A stretch of 64,000 nucleotides of DNA. Source: Chara braunii. Lineage: Eukaryota > Streptophyta > Charophyceae > Charales > Characeae. The position numbers and the translations under genes are program-made. The stretch spans positions 2,176,936 through 2,240,935 of the forward strand of contig BFEA01000170.1 of NCBI GenBank assembly GCA_003427395.1, given 5' to 3'. Positions 22,278 through 33,560 of this stretch are shown piece after piece. The notes beneath the pieces are model-generated. The model searched no databases, had not been told where the DNA came from, and worked only from the letters and a program-made list of their open reading frames with translations. Within the stretch, counting starts at the first letter, position 1. The number at the start of each line of letters is the position of its first letter.

Positions 22278-24189
22278 TGTACATCCCACGGTCCCCTACG
22301 AAAGGACAGGTTCCCGCGGGGCATAAGCTTGCTTCCCTAAGGGGCTGTTACCACCCTTAGGGGTGTATCCCTACCGAGCTACCGACCCACGTGCGAAAAC
22401 TTTTAAATGCAATTGCAGAGGTGGGTCGGCCGAGGGCGTTTGCTTGCTCGCTGTAGCATAGGTACGCACGATTAAAACGCCTATTGAACCCGAACGTCGT
22501 CCGTTCCTTAGGGCGCTGATCTCCTAAGTACGAAATATACGTCGGTCGATTAGGAAGGTCTCAACCTAGTGTGAAAACCACAGTATCCTGGTCCCTTTGG
22601 CCACCAGCTAAAAAGAAAAACATAACAACCACTAGTTATAAAAAAGATCAATCGAAGTCGACATAAATATATATCTAAGCGGGAATGATAACCGGACGAA
22701 TCTAGATTATCATTACATACATCCAATAACACAACATCAAAATAAAATCTGACCTCCCTCAACAATAACCTCAATGCAGCCGACAAGGTAGTCGGTCTGT
22801 CTTATTTTTGACTTGATGAGATGCGCTGCCAAAGTTATTCATTTCATCCTATCGCCGACCTAAGATTGAACACGCACACACCCGTCTCCACACGTTTCTC
22901 AATCTTCTTGGATGACGGCTGCTTTGCAGATGATTCTTGATCAGGGGCATTGCTTGAGGTGTTGCATGCCTCTCCCTCTAGGAAGTGGTCTGGGGTACTC
23001 CTCCTCCTCGCCCGAGCACAAGACTCGGATCTCAGAAGTCGGGCCGTCTCCACCGAATCGGCAAAGTACCCCCTCGTAGAACGGTTCACTCTGGGTCGAT
23101 AACAGGCTCGATTCCTAAAATAATGAACCCTCGCCCCAGATGCTTCCTGAAGAAAGAGAATATGTTCACCACAAGTTGATTCTCAGTTGTCCCCTTTGTT
23201 TCTTGCCCAAGGTAACTCAAACGAAAATAGTGAGAAAAGATAGAGAATGAGAACCATTTGGACAGATAAAAGTCATTCAGAAAAGAAATGGTAAATCTCT
23301 GGGAAAAGACTATGTTCGTTTGACCTTATCTGCTTTATTTGATTCGAATTCATTTTACGGTGTGTGTAAAAATTGACATTTTTTAAAACAACCAACCCTT
23401 CTTGGCATGCAGGCAGGTGAGAAGTCAAAAGAAGACACTCCTTTTCCACTTTCTCAAATAGGCATAATCAATCTCCTTTACAAGCATCCTTCTACCTACC
23501 CGCAAAATACGCAGAGACAACATGTTCAAGAGAAAACGAGTACAATCCCATGCCCAAGTCAGACCTTTCCATTCACATGCACGATATGCAGGACTTTCCT
23601 TCACCTTTTCAACGAACATTCAATGAACAGGGTCAAGCAAAGTGTGGGTTCACACAGGTGTGAAGGGAAATCTGAGTCAATCAACTAACTTACCTTGAGT
23701 GAAGTGGTGCCGAACGCGCCTTGGCTCACTCAAGAAAGCCAAGAAAGAATATACTTGTTGCCAAAAAAGACTGCAGTCCCAAGGCAAGTCTCAAGCCAAC
23801 TGCTTGTCCCAATCTGTTCCCGACTCGCAAGTCCCATACGCGGTAGTCCCATATTCGATGGCAGCAAGTCGCACGAGTCCCCCCCCAAAAAATGTTGTTT
23901 CCAAGACAGTCCCACCTGGCACCACGTTTGTCCCAACTTGTCCAAAATGGTCCCTGATGGTCCTACGCCACCAATATTCGCTCCTCACGCAAATTTCATA
24001 TTGTCGTGTGCGCCAACTGCCACCATGTCACGTTATTTCCGCCGCACAATCCAACTCTGGTAGCACAACCTCATTAAACAAAACAGACGCCGCGCCGTAA
24101 GAAGAAAAAAAACTTTGCCGCTCTCGTGCCGCAAATCCCTGTTGTCGTGTCGCTAGTCCAACAACATTTCCACACGAAAGAAAAAAAAC

Positions 24190-24622
24190 AAATGCTGTCG
24201 CGCCACCAATCTGGCAGCACTTCCCTGCCAAAAGAAAATAAAGTGCCGCCGTGCCGCAAATCCGACATCACTTCCCTGCCAAGAGAAAATCAAGTGCCAC
24301 CGCGCTGCAAATCCGGCAGCACTTCCCCGCCAAAAGAAAATTAAGTGCCGCCGCGCCGCAAATCCGGCAGCACTTCCCTGCCAAAAGAAAATTAAGTGCC
24401 GCGGCGCCGCAAATCCGGCAGCGCTTCCACACCACCGCCATTAAGACTAGAGCCGCCGCCGCAAAAATTCGGCAGCGCTTCCGCACGACCGCCGTTAAAA
24501 CCAGGGTTGCGGCCCAAAAATTCGGCACCGCTTCCACACCACCGCTGTTAAAACCAGGGCTGCCGCGACAAAAATTCGGCAGCGCTTCCGCACCACCGTC
24601 GTTAAAACTAGAGCTGCCGCCG
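24190..24622 (-). repeat. 51-53 bp minisatellite inside LTR copy A
   Basis: At least eight tandem units keyed on CCGGCAGCRCTTCC: starts at 24,313, 24,364 and 24,415 are 51 bp apart; later units (about 24,468, 24,521, 24,574) are about 53 bp apart and have a changed second half (CACCACCGCCGTTAAAAC). Copies B and C have only diverged traces of the same motif. The open frames through it are repeat-driven. Confidence 0.88.
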
Positions 24623-25024
24623 TAGTCCCGCAGCGTCCTTGGCTCCGTCCCGTTGGACCAGCGCCAACCAAAAGGGAGGGGAGCACAGTGCTCCCTGCCT
24701 TAGCTATGGCTGTCCTCCTCCTTGTCCGGCGCTCCTTCGCTGTCCTCCAGCTCCGCCAGCAGCGCTCCTGCCTCCTCTCCAACACTCCAGGAATGAGGCA
24801 CGTGTGCTGTCACACACTAGCAGCTGGAGACAAGTGTGAGGCAGCTGGGGGACAACTGCCTCTTTTGTAGTGGCTGAGGAGGGCAGCAGCAGCCTCAGCC
24901 GCCTCCAGGCAAAATTCGTCACTTGCCTGGGGCCGTTGATCTGAGCCAGATCAACAGACTGAGGCTGTCTCACCTCAGCCACACACTTAGGGTGGCAGTT
25001 GTACTCAACTGCCCCCCTCTTTTT

Positions 25025-25589
25025 NNNNNNNNNNNNNNNNNNNNNNNNNNNNNNNNNNNNNNNNNNNNNNNNNNNNNNNNNNNNNNNNNNNNNNNNNNNN
25101 NNNNNNNNNNNNNNNNNNNNNNNNNNNNNNNNNNNNNNNNNNNNNNNNNNNNNNNNNNNNNNNNNNNNNNNNNNNNNNNNNNNNNNNNNNNNNNNNNNNN
25201 NNNNNNNNNNNNNNNNNNNNNNNNNNNNNNNNNNNNNNNNNNNNNNNNNNNNNNNNNNNNNNNNNNNNNNNNNNNNNNNNNNNNNNNNNNNNNNNNNNNN
25301 NNNNNNNNNNNNNNNNNNNNNNNNNNNNNNNNNNNNNNNNNNNNNNNNNNNNNNNNNNNNNNNNNNNNNNNNNNNNNNNNNNNNNNNNNNNNNNNNNNNN
25401 NNNNNNNNNNNNNNNNNNNNNNNNNNNNNNNNNNNNNNNNNNNNNNNNNNNNNNNNNNNNNNNNNNNNNNNNNNNNNNNNNNNNNNNNNNNNNNNNNNNN
25501 NNNNNNNNNNNNNNNNNNNNNNNNNNNNNNNNNNNNNNNNNNNNNNNNNNNNNNNNNNNNNNNNNNNNNNNNNNNNNNNNNNNNNNNNN
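25025..25589. other. Assembly gap (565 N)
   Basis: Run of N inside LTR copy A, at the position where copies B and C carry the CT microsatellite (37,834-37,874; 61,820-62,029). The missing sequence is probably the same simple repeat and its flanks. Confidence 0.98.
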
Positions 25590-25935
25590 TTTTTTTTTTC
25601 AAGATTCAAGTTCCACAGGTTTTTTTTTCCCCTGTGGCAGCGCGCACCTGCACCCGGCTGCCAACAGCGCCAGGTTCGGGCGCGTCGTTGGAAGTTGCAG
25701 CCCGTTTCCAAAAGTGAACGGGCGCAACTTCAATTGCGCCACGATAAGAAAGGGAATGAGGGGGGGGGGAATCTTTTAGAATAAGACAAAAAAAAAAAAG
25801 AAATATCCAAAAAAAAAATCCAAAAGAAAAATCCAAATGAAATCTGAAAAAAAAACGAAAAAAATCCAAAAGAAAAAAACAAAATAAACAAACAAAGAAT
25901 CCCCCCCGGCCCCTCTTCTAGTATATAGACCAGAG

Positions 25936-26243
25936 TTCGATTCTCTTAGGAGAATCGAAAAAAAAATTGGGCCATCTCTCGATTCATGCGTGTTATCTTT
26001 GCGCAGGGGCCATACAGATCCGCGCGGCAGATTTCCGCCGCACGATCTCGTGATCGTGCGGCCGAAATCGGCCGCGCTCGACTATTTTCCGGTGGGCTGC
26101 TCCAAAAGAGGAGCTAGCCCAGCGGTGTCGTCGTCGAGGCTTGATCCCTGAGTCTGTGGGGTGATAGTCTGATGGAAGTACCTACTGGCCTAGCTCCTTT
26201 CTCATGTTAAAAAAGGAGCAGCCCTTCATATAGAAGGGCTGCT
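25936..26243. repeat. Cluster of perfect hairpins in LTR copy A
   Basis: Three perfect stems: 25,936-25,959 (10 bp, loop TTAG), 26,037-26,062 (11 bp, loop TCGT) and 26,217-26,243 (11 bp, loop ATATA). A fourth, GCTCCTTT/AAAGGAGC (26,193-26,219), shares three bases with the last, so the two are mutually exclusive. Hairpins occupy equivalent positions in copies B and C with different sequences. Confidence 0.75.
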
Positions 26244-26788
26244 ATGCCTAGCAGTCCGCCTTCCAGTGCTTAGCAGGCAAAGCCCGCCTGTTACCGTGGC
26301 TAGCTGGCCGGGTTAGCGGCCCATGGCCTTAACAACTGCCCTGCTCAGCAGGCCATAACGCCATCCCCTCCGGACCTCGGCGCGAAACCCCGTGGACCCA
26401 ACAAAAATAAGACTTTCTATTCCCTCCGTGCAGCGGCTCCAACTTTCGTTGCGGCCCTTTTCAACCTACTTAGGCCCTGAATCGCGCAGCTGCTAAGCCG
26501 CGCGACATTATTTTAGGTAGAATAGGTCTAGCCTTAGCGTTCCCACGTCCGCGTGCTTCTGCGGTCTCAACAAAGCGAAGCACTTCCAGTTATTGTTGCT
26601 ACTCTCGAACGTCACGGTCATCTGAACTAAAGCTCGAAAAATTTTAGTCTCTCATTCATAGGTCGGGTCTGAATAAACTTTTGGCACACGTCAGTCTCAT
26701 CAAGTCCCTTAATTTAATGGAAAAGTCGGACAGCGTCCGACATTGAAAAACCCGAGCAGATACCCTTGTAAGGGTTTCTGCTCCGACA

Positions 26789-28029
26789 CCGTTCTTCAAA
26801 GAGTTGAGTTCTCTCAGCGGTAGTGGCGCCCCCTGTCGGGATGAACGGGGTCGGCAGGGGAAATTGTTATGGACTCCTTAAGCAAATATCGACTTCTAAC
26901 GCCACCACTCGGTCGTTTGAATCAATGCCCTTTGTGGTGTCCAGATTAATGTGCAGATTGGCACAAAATCGTTGCCCCACAAATTATTCGTTGGGTTCGG
27001 GCGCAGTATGCCCAGGCGGAGTCAAACTGGAGTGTTGTGGAGGAAGTCGCGATGGTTCTCGGTGGACAGGTCAAAGGACAGGCATAGGGACGAAAGGCTA
27101 ATCGAACTATTCATTAACGGATGCCTTCCGAATTCACTCGGGAAAGTTAAGGCTGCCCCGTAAGCTTAGTACGCTAGCGCGAAGAGTCGAGGGAGACCGA
27201 GTGGAGCGCTAACGAAACAAGAAAGTAGGAGACAAACACAAGGGTAGCGGAGGCGAAGCGAGGGGAATGTATCTAGCGTGATTTCACGCCAGGAACGTTT
27301 GAGGACGGAGGTAATAAAGAATGGACATGGCGGGATGGGAAAAGAGGCTTCTTCTCCAATTCTTAAGGGAATCAAGTGGGAGAAACGCGATGCAAGGGTT
27401 TTCGGGGACAACGATCCCAAATTTGCAGTTACTTTGAGCAGGAGATTAGTAGGAATAGAGTTAGAAGGATAACAGGTTGCGCGAGAATGGTCACGGGAGA
27501 AAAAGAGAAGACGAGCGTGAGTAAATGTTAGTTTACTCGGTCGTTCCATGACCTTTTTTGATAAATGAAGATGCTAGATTGACGTCTTAATGTCGGGCGA
27601 CCACGAATCTACGGTTAGAATAGGATGAAGGTTAGAAAATTAGGAGTTAGAGAGAGAAGGGCATGCACTACAGACGAGTGAGAAAAGGAAGTATGATATG
27701 ATGGGGAATATGATTCATATCTTACCTATTTCTGAGCAGATTCGGCCTAGCGAAGGCTTGATTTGGGGTTTTAATGTATTACAAATCGGATGGGAAAGTC
27801 TGAGCTGGTATTTGGGCACGAAAATAAGCGTTGTCAACGTATTGAGCCGCGCGCAACTCGAGCTTTGGCTCGACAAGAGGAAGAAAAAGGGGGGATCAAC
27901 CTACCCGGAGTCTAAGAGGAGATTCATTCGGTTTTGCTTGGTGGTCAGTGGTGAGATCAAAGAGACTTACTTATTTATTGGGGAGGGGCTCGTATGACCG
28001 GTGGATCTAGCGTAAGGGTAGTAGTGAGA
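26789..28029. other. Unassigned DNA right of LTR copy A
   Basis: No supported gene. A PBS-like string TGGCGCCCCCTGTCGGGATG starts at 26,825 on the plus strand, resembling the TGGCGCC-type PBS of some plant gypsy elements, which suggests copy A landed close to another LTR element. The rest is non-repetitive as far as I can see. Confidence 0.4.
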
Positions 28030-28950
28030 CTAGAGGCTTACTTATGGGTTGGCGTCCTCATGCGGGAGATCTACTCTCGTCTCGATCTTGCTTATCCCAT
28101 CGAAGGGAGTAGTGCAAAGACAGCTGCGGGGCCGGAAGCCTGCCTATAGTCCGGAAAGTTGGTTGCGGAACGCCGAGTTGGGAAGCGGTGGATATCTCTA
28201 TATTCTGGTAATAGATTCGTTCGATTCTGCTCATTCTATCGATAGAAGCGGTGCGAGGTGAGCAACGGGATTGGGGACTTGCCTGTGGGCCGACGCACTG
28301 CCCTTTCCCAGTGATCGGAATAGCTGGAAGAGAGGCGAACTGCATGATTGAAGATCTACCTCTTGGTCGATGCTCGACTCATCCTAACGATTGGAGTCAA
28401 TGAGGAACCCACAAAGGAGGTGCGTGGAGCAACATGAGACACATACTCACGCGAGAGAGAGAGGTCGTACCTAGTTACGGAGTTGTTGTTACCAGAAAGT
28501 TGCAGTTATTGCCAAACGTTGGTCATTGCCATAACAGTCTGCTTCATGGAGGAAGTCGGGCATACTGTCATGGCGAGTTGGGGACTTGTATGTGGGCCGA
28601 TACGCTGCTAGTCCGACAACACAAAGCAGTTGAAGGCGAGCCGAGGGAGCAAAAACCTACCTATTGACTGATGTACATTCGTTGGTTGAGACAACGGGAG
28701 GACAACAACAAGTCTTGGAAAGTTACCTATTAGTCGGAGCATTACCAGTTCTGTTGGATGGAGTAGCAGGGAAGTGAGAGACTGCAAACAGATTGGGGCC
28801 CGGACATTTACCTATGAGTCGCTGCGCTGCTCTTCCCGTTAATCAAGAGTAGTGGGAAGGGCAGCTGCTAACCTGCATACTTGCTTGTTTACAGACGTGC
28901 TGCTCATTCGGTCGTGTGGGGTAATCAAGGGTGAGTTGAGGGATTGTTCG
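28030..28950 (+). repeat. Degenerate tandem array, about 75-140 bp spacing
   Basis: A phrase like ACTTACCTATGGGTCGACGC recurs in degraded form near 28,036, 28,138, 28,275, 28,352, 28,587, 28,660, 28,721, 28,810 and 28,880, often followed by GCTGCTC and a GTTG/AAGGG phrase. Spacing is irregular. It reads as an old tandem array, possibly in an LTR or leader. No coding potential. Confidence 0.5.
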
Positions 28951-29640
28951 CTGGCAGCTGAAGTAGCGGCAGACCAGCCACGAAGTTGTAAGCTTACCGA
29001 TAACCAATATACAACAGGTTATGAGCAAGTGAAGGGACTGGGTTCGTTAGAAGGAGGATCCTTGTTGGAATTGGGAGGGTCGTCAGGGAGTCTATGGTTG
29101 GTGTTTGACTTCAGTTTGATCAAGCCACTGCGCATTTTGGCCGCCATTGCGAGGCCCTCAGGCGCATGAAGATATCAAGGCCCTCTCCTGCGAGTTGAGT
29201 CAGTCCCTTCCTTCCATCTCGAGCGTCTGAAAACCCCTCATTCTGCCTTTCTTAATCCAAGTCTAGTTTGTGGTTACGAGAGGAAGGCGGCAGGCAGGAT
29301 TGCAACCCGTAGGACCGTATCAAGACTCTATGGGGAGTCTGCCCACCGATTGTGGGAGCTCTGCCAGAACCTAGGCGAGGTTATGGAGGCAGAGAACTGA
29401 GTGGTAACCATCGCTTCGTTCTATAAACCCAGTTACAACCCTTACCTATACATCTTGCTACAATTTAACTAAGTATGATGCATGCATCCCGTATTTGACT
29501 TTATGTTTGACTTTCTTGACACAAATCAAAGTTAAGTACGAGAATGCGTGTGCAATCTCAGTTTCACTTTTGTTGTTTGCCTAAAGTTAGAATTGTGAAA
29601 ATGGTTTTGTATAAGGGGGAAGATGGGAGGAAGCTGGTTT
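28951..29640. other. Unassigned DNA
   Basis: No gene or repeat that I can support. Confidence 0.4.
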
Positions 29641-30119
29641 TGCTTGTGTTTGACCAGGTCAACCAAAGGCCGAACAATGTTCCTAAGTTAAATGACTTAG
29701 TGCTATGTGTATTTTTGATTGCTTGGAAGACTAGACAATTGTTCCGTAAGTTTGGATGGTCTGGTTGCTCTGTTTTGTGAGGGCTGCATGTGTTTGTTTT
29801 TCTGGGACCAAGCAATTGTTTCATAAGTTTGGATGGCTTGGTTGCCTTGTTTTGATTGGGGTTTCTGATGCTTCTTTATTTATGAAAGATGGAGTTTGAG
29901 CAATTGTTTCATAAGATTGAATGACTCGAACTTCTTCTTGCTTTATTCTGAGGAAGGATCAGGCGAAGGACTGAACAATTATTCCATAAGATTGGATGAT
30001 GTAGTCTGGAGCCAAGCACATGCTGAAACCAATGGGGTAAATATTATCTATACTCTTATACTATTCTACTTATGAACAGGCTAGTCCGACAATTGTTCCT
30101 TAAAAGACTAAGTGCAAAC

Positions 30120-30160
<41 letters not shown>

Positions 30161-30310
30161 ACTTGGCTATTTTAAACAGTTCAGGGCGACTAGGCGTTGT
30201 ACTAAGTTGGACAACCTAGTCACACGCCCAAAGAAAATAAAAGTTGTGTTACTCTGTGTTTGTGTATATTCAATGGTTGAGCTAGACAATTGTTCCTGAG
30301 TTGGATGATC
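29641..30310 (+). repeat. Degenerate tandem array with ACAATTGTTCC core
   Basis: The core (G)ACAATTGTTCCRTAAGTTTGG followed by ATG and TCTGG phrases recurs near 29,672, 29,736, 29,811, 29,897, 29,976, 30,087 and 30,280, about 65-195 bp apart. A TA dinucleotide run (30,122-30,158) interrupts the array. Confidence 0.65.
30122..30158. repeat. TA microsatellite
   Basis: Pure TA dinucleotides inside the ACAATTGTTCC array. Confidence 0.95.
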
Positions 30311-30599
30311 TAGCTTTACACCTTACGTAAGTTGGGTATAAGGGATAAATCATTGAAAGACTATGAATTATTGTTTGACAACGTTTAACCTTGAGGCTAG
30401 TGATAGTACTTACCATTTGTGGTTTGGACTTGCATGTAGCTGAGTGAGAACTTTACTTACTCCGAGTTTCGGTTTGGCAGGTGGTTGCTTTAGTTGCTCG
30501 CCACGTGCAAGAGTTATAGGAGTTAGTTAAATTCCTGCGTTTTCTGAGCTAACTTTTGTTTTGGGTAAATTCTCGCATTTTGGGGATCATTTGTTATAC

Positions 30600-31670
30600 T
30601 TGGCTTTGTATAAATTTTGAGAAGGTACTTCTCCTACGGGAAGCGCTGCCGAAATTTGTACAAAACCAAACAGTTAGTTAAATCTAATTTTTCAAAGTTC
30701 AACGTTTCTGTCTAAGTTTATATCTTGCTTAGTATAAATCACAAGCGGTTATCGGGTAGCTAAAAATTTAGGAATGAAAATTCTGATGTGAGAGTTTTGG
30801 GCAGTCTGAAAATCTTGAGTGGTCCTGAAGTGGTGAAAGGTCCGAAGACCCTGAAAACCACCTGTTTAGGCAGGTTGCATCTTGAAGTGGTGAAATGTGT
30901 CATGAAGTGGTCAAGTGAGAGTTTTGGGCAGTCTGAAAATCCTGAATGACCCTGAAGTGGTGAAAGGTCCGAAGACCATGAAAACCACCCTTCACCACTT
31001 AAGGATGCAGTCTGCCTAAACATGTGGTTTTCAGGGTCTTCGAAGCTTTCACCACTTCAGGACTATTCATGATTTTCAAACCTGAATGGTCCTGAAGTGG
31101 TGAAAGGTCCGAAGACTCTGAAAACCACCTGCTTAGGCAGACTGCATCCTGAAGTGGTGAACGATGTCCTGAAGTGGAGATGAAAAATACAACTGTTGTT
31201 AACCTTCTCTCGTATAAATCTGAAAAACCTTCTTTTCTGGGGAAAGTGTTGCCCAAATTTTTGCTAATTCAGTGAGTTACATAAATTTTGACTTTGGGAA
31301 GTCAAAGTCATTTCCGACTGTGTACTTAGCTTTGTATAAATTTTGAAAAGTTACTTTCTCTATGGGAAGCGCTGTCGAAATTTCTGCAAATCTAAGGAGT
31401 TTAATAAATTTTGTCTTGGCAGGAACCCGATATATATTTCGAGTTCTTATCTTAGTCAATATAAATTTGAGAAGTCTACTTCTATAAAAGAGATGTTGCC
31501 CAAATTTTTACTAATTAAGGGAGTTGGACAAAATTTGACTTTTTATAGTTAAGGATCATTTCAGTTTTCATATTCGAGCGAGTATAAATTCCAAAAAGAC
31601 ATTTTTCTTATGGGAAAGGTTGCCGAAATTTTCTTACTAGTTTAAAGGAGTCGATTATATTTTGACAGGT
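30600..31670 (+). repeat. Degenerate ~120-bp tandem array (GTATAAATTTTGA core)
   Basis: Units begin GTATAAATTTTGARAAG, continue TACTTCTCCTATGGGAAGCG and end CCGAAATTT...GTTA. They are found near 30,608, 31,204, 31,333, 31,456 and 31,580. The palindromic repeat 30,735-31,161 lies between the first and second units. The array stops at TTTTGACAGGTGGCGATTC (31,660-31,678), which resembles the LTR end plus PBS of plant gypsy elements, so the array is probably part of an LTR. Confidence 0.6.
30735..31161 (+). repeat. Palindromic repeat module (forward, partial, inverted, forward)
   Basis: A ~71-bp unit beginning CCTGAAGTGGTGAAAGGTCC occurs forward at 30,823-30,894, partly at 30,951-30,989, inverted at 30,991-31,061 and forward again at 31,091-31,161. 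The partial unit and the inverted unit abut, giving a near-perfect palindrome centred at about 30,990. The first three parts are the reverse complement of 1-308. Confidence 0.88.
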
Positions 31671-33560
31671 GGCGATTCTGACGATCCACCCTGCATAGGG
31701 GAGATGATGCCAAATATTTACCTTTCTTTGGACACCTTCTAGGAGGTAGACTTAGACTTAGTATCGTGAGGATTTCGAGAGAGAATGTGCGGTCGAGGTT
31801 CATTCCCCATATACTGATAGTCAAGCCTTGGGAATTGGTCTGTCTTGTGTTACAGGTCCTTCTTTGAACACTTCGATTCAGGATTTGGACTAATGTTAGT
31901 TTGATCCCACGAGGATTATTTTCTGTTATCACTAATAACAGATCGATTGCCGATTCGTTAGTTTACGTCTCAACTCCAATTCACTCTTGCAACTCAACCT
32001 AAAGGCCTTAGCCCTGTAGTTTGATTTGTTTCGTTGGGTTTTCACTCGGACTTTATTGAATGATAATTTAACAAAGATACTGAGTATTTTATTTTGGAAG
32101 GTTGGACAAAGGTTGGGGTTTGTATGGCTAAAGCAAGAGGTGTGAGCGCAGAAATTGGTTGAAGTTGACCTTGTGTAGTGCATGAACTTTCGATTGAATC
32201 TTTGATGTGATTGCAAATATGTTTGTGGTTCGGACTCTGCATGTTATGGTCTGCGATTACATATATGGTTGAGGGAAGTCTTATTGTGATTGTGGGAAGT
32301 GATCGTCTCATATTATATACCCCTTTTATATATATACATACATATGCCTTGAGTATTCGCGCTGCTATCTACGACCGTGCGTAAGGGTTAAACAAATTAC
32401 GCTTTGAGAAGAAAGGGAGATCCCCTTTTACCTTTTGCTTTTTTAGAATTATTGTGGTTGGACGTTGTAGTCCGTGACAACCGTTAAAGTCAAACCCCAT
32501 GATTTCTCTTTAGGCCCTGGACGAGGGAGTTTGCCTCCAAGGCCTCGAGAAACGACTGTCACCATATGTATGAACATGTGTACCACCCACTCTCTACAGG
32601 GTGCAGAAGATGGTGAGGTGATTAACCGCCTTGGCGGTTGTCCAACGTCGAGAGATTAACCCCTCAAGATGTGTGTCAGCCGACACTTGAGTGTCGAACA
32701 CGACCCTTAAGACTGTCGAGGACCACGTGATTAGGGGTATTACATAGTACTCCATTGTTGCGACTGCTTGCGAATGTTGGGATTGCTAGTCGATGTAAGA
32801 AAGCCCCGCGTTCGCACAGTTTTATATTAAAGTCTCTCACGCGATGCCTAATCGATTTTTGTGTTAAAAGGTTATGGGTTGGATACTGAAAGGACTAGGA
32901 GTGTTGTGTTTTGTGTGTGTATGTGTTTGATTTTTATGTTTTTAGTGTGATGTAACGCGTGGTGAGCTATATGCGTCCTAGTCGACCAATGACGAGTAGC
33001 GCTTGGGACTTCAACCCCCCAATGTGCCGGTTCGCGTGGGGGTCCGATAGAGGTGTTGGGACCGCACGTACCCCGTATGCTACAATGTACGAGAAATGCC
33101 CTCGGCTGACCCACCTCTGCGATTGCGTCTGATTAGCTTTCGTACTGTGGACTGGTAGCTCAACGGGGATATGCCCACCGAAGGGAAGTGACAGCCCCCG
33201 CATGTGGAGGTAAGTTGTACCTCTCGTAGGCCCTATCCTATTGTAGGGGCTCCTGGAAGGTATGGCTGGCGCACTTGGTCGGAACGGTCACGGAGGCTCC
33301 ATTTACATCGAGAATAACCAAATCATGCGTGGCGCGACCGGGAGGGTCCCCTTGGGGGACTGGTGCACTCGACAACGGATAAAAAAATGGTTTGGGAAAG
33401 TTAGAGTTTATGAAAGGAAGAGTGACCATAGTTTTCGAATAGGGGGGTTGCACGTGAGAAGTGAGGAAGGGTGGAGTTTAGGAAAGACGATGCGGCAGGG
33501 TACCTGGAAGAGTATGGGCACTTTCATGCGGTATGATTATGGAATGAAACGAGGATGAAA
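31671..33560. other. Unassigned DNA after PBS-like site
   Basis: GTGGCGATTCTGACGATCC at 31,671 resembles the GTGGCGACTCTG-type PBS of plant gypsy elements. Beyond it no gag or pol frame is visible for 1.9 kb. Short inverted motifs such as GACACTTGAGTGTC (about 32,683) are present. Nothing else is supported. Confidence 0.4.

Larger units (their letters stand above)
22278..26788 (-). mobile_element. Long LTR, copy A (gypsy family of 35,976-63,340)
   Basis: About 4.5 kb including a 565-bp gap. It starts (minus strand) TGTCGGAGCAGAAACC at 26,788 and ends GATGTACA at 22,278, the TG...CA ends of an LTR. It is colinear with copies B and C over many blocks: CACGGTCCCC...CTACCGAGCTAC near the end, the 22,985-23,150 block with 50,690-50,870, the 23,640 block with 60,150, the CCGCAAATCCGGCAG array with 60,800, and the hairpin-rich block 25,930-26,788 with 62,480-63,340. 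It lacks the coding segment at 48,257-49,331 that copies B and C carry. Confidence 0.82.

Noticed and set aside
24704-25784. Frames of more than 200 codons on both strands
   Set aside because: Mostly N-encoded; the real sequence on either side is LTR and minisatellite.
26825-26844. Plus-strand PBS marking another gypsy element
   Set aside because: TGGCGCCCCCTGTCGGGATG is suggestive, but neither a matching LTR end nor any gag-like frame follows.
1-31161. CRISPR-like array in the palindromic or tandem repeat regions
   Set aside because: Repeats are long, degenerate and partly inverted with no uniform unique spacers, in a eukaryotic context.
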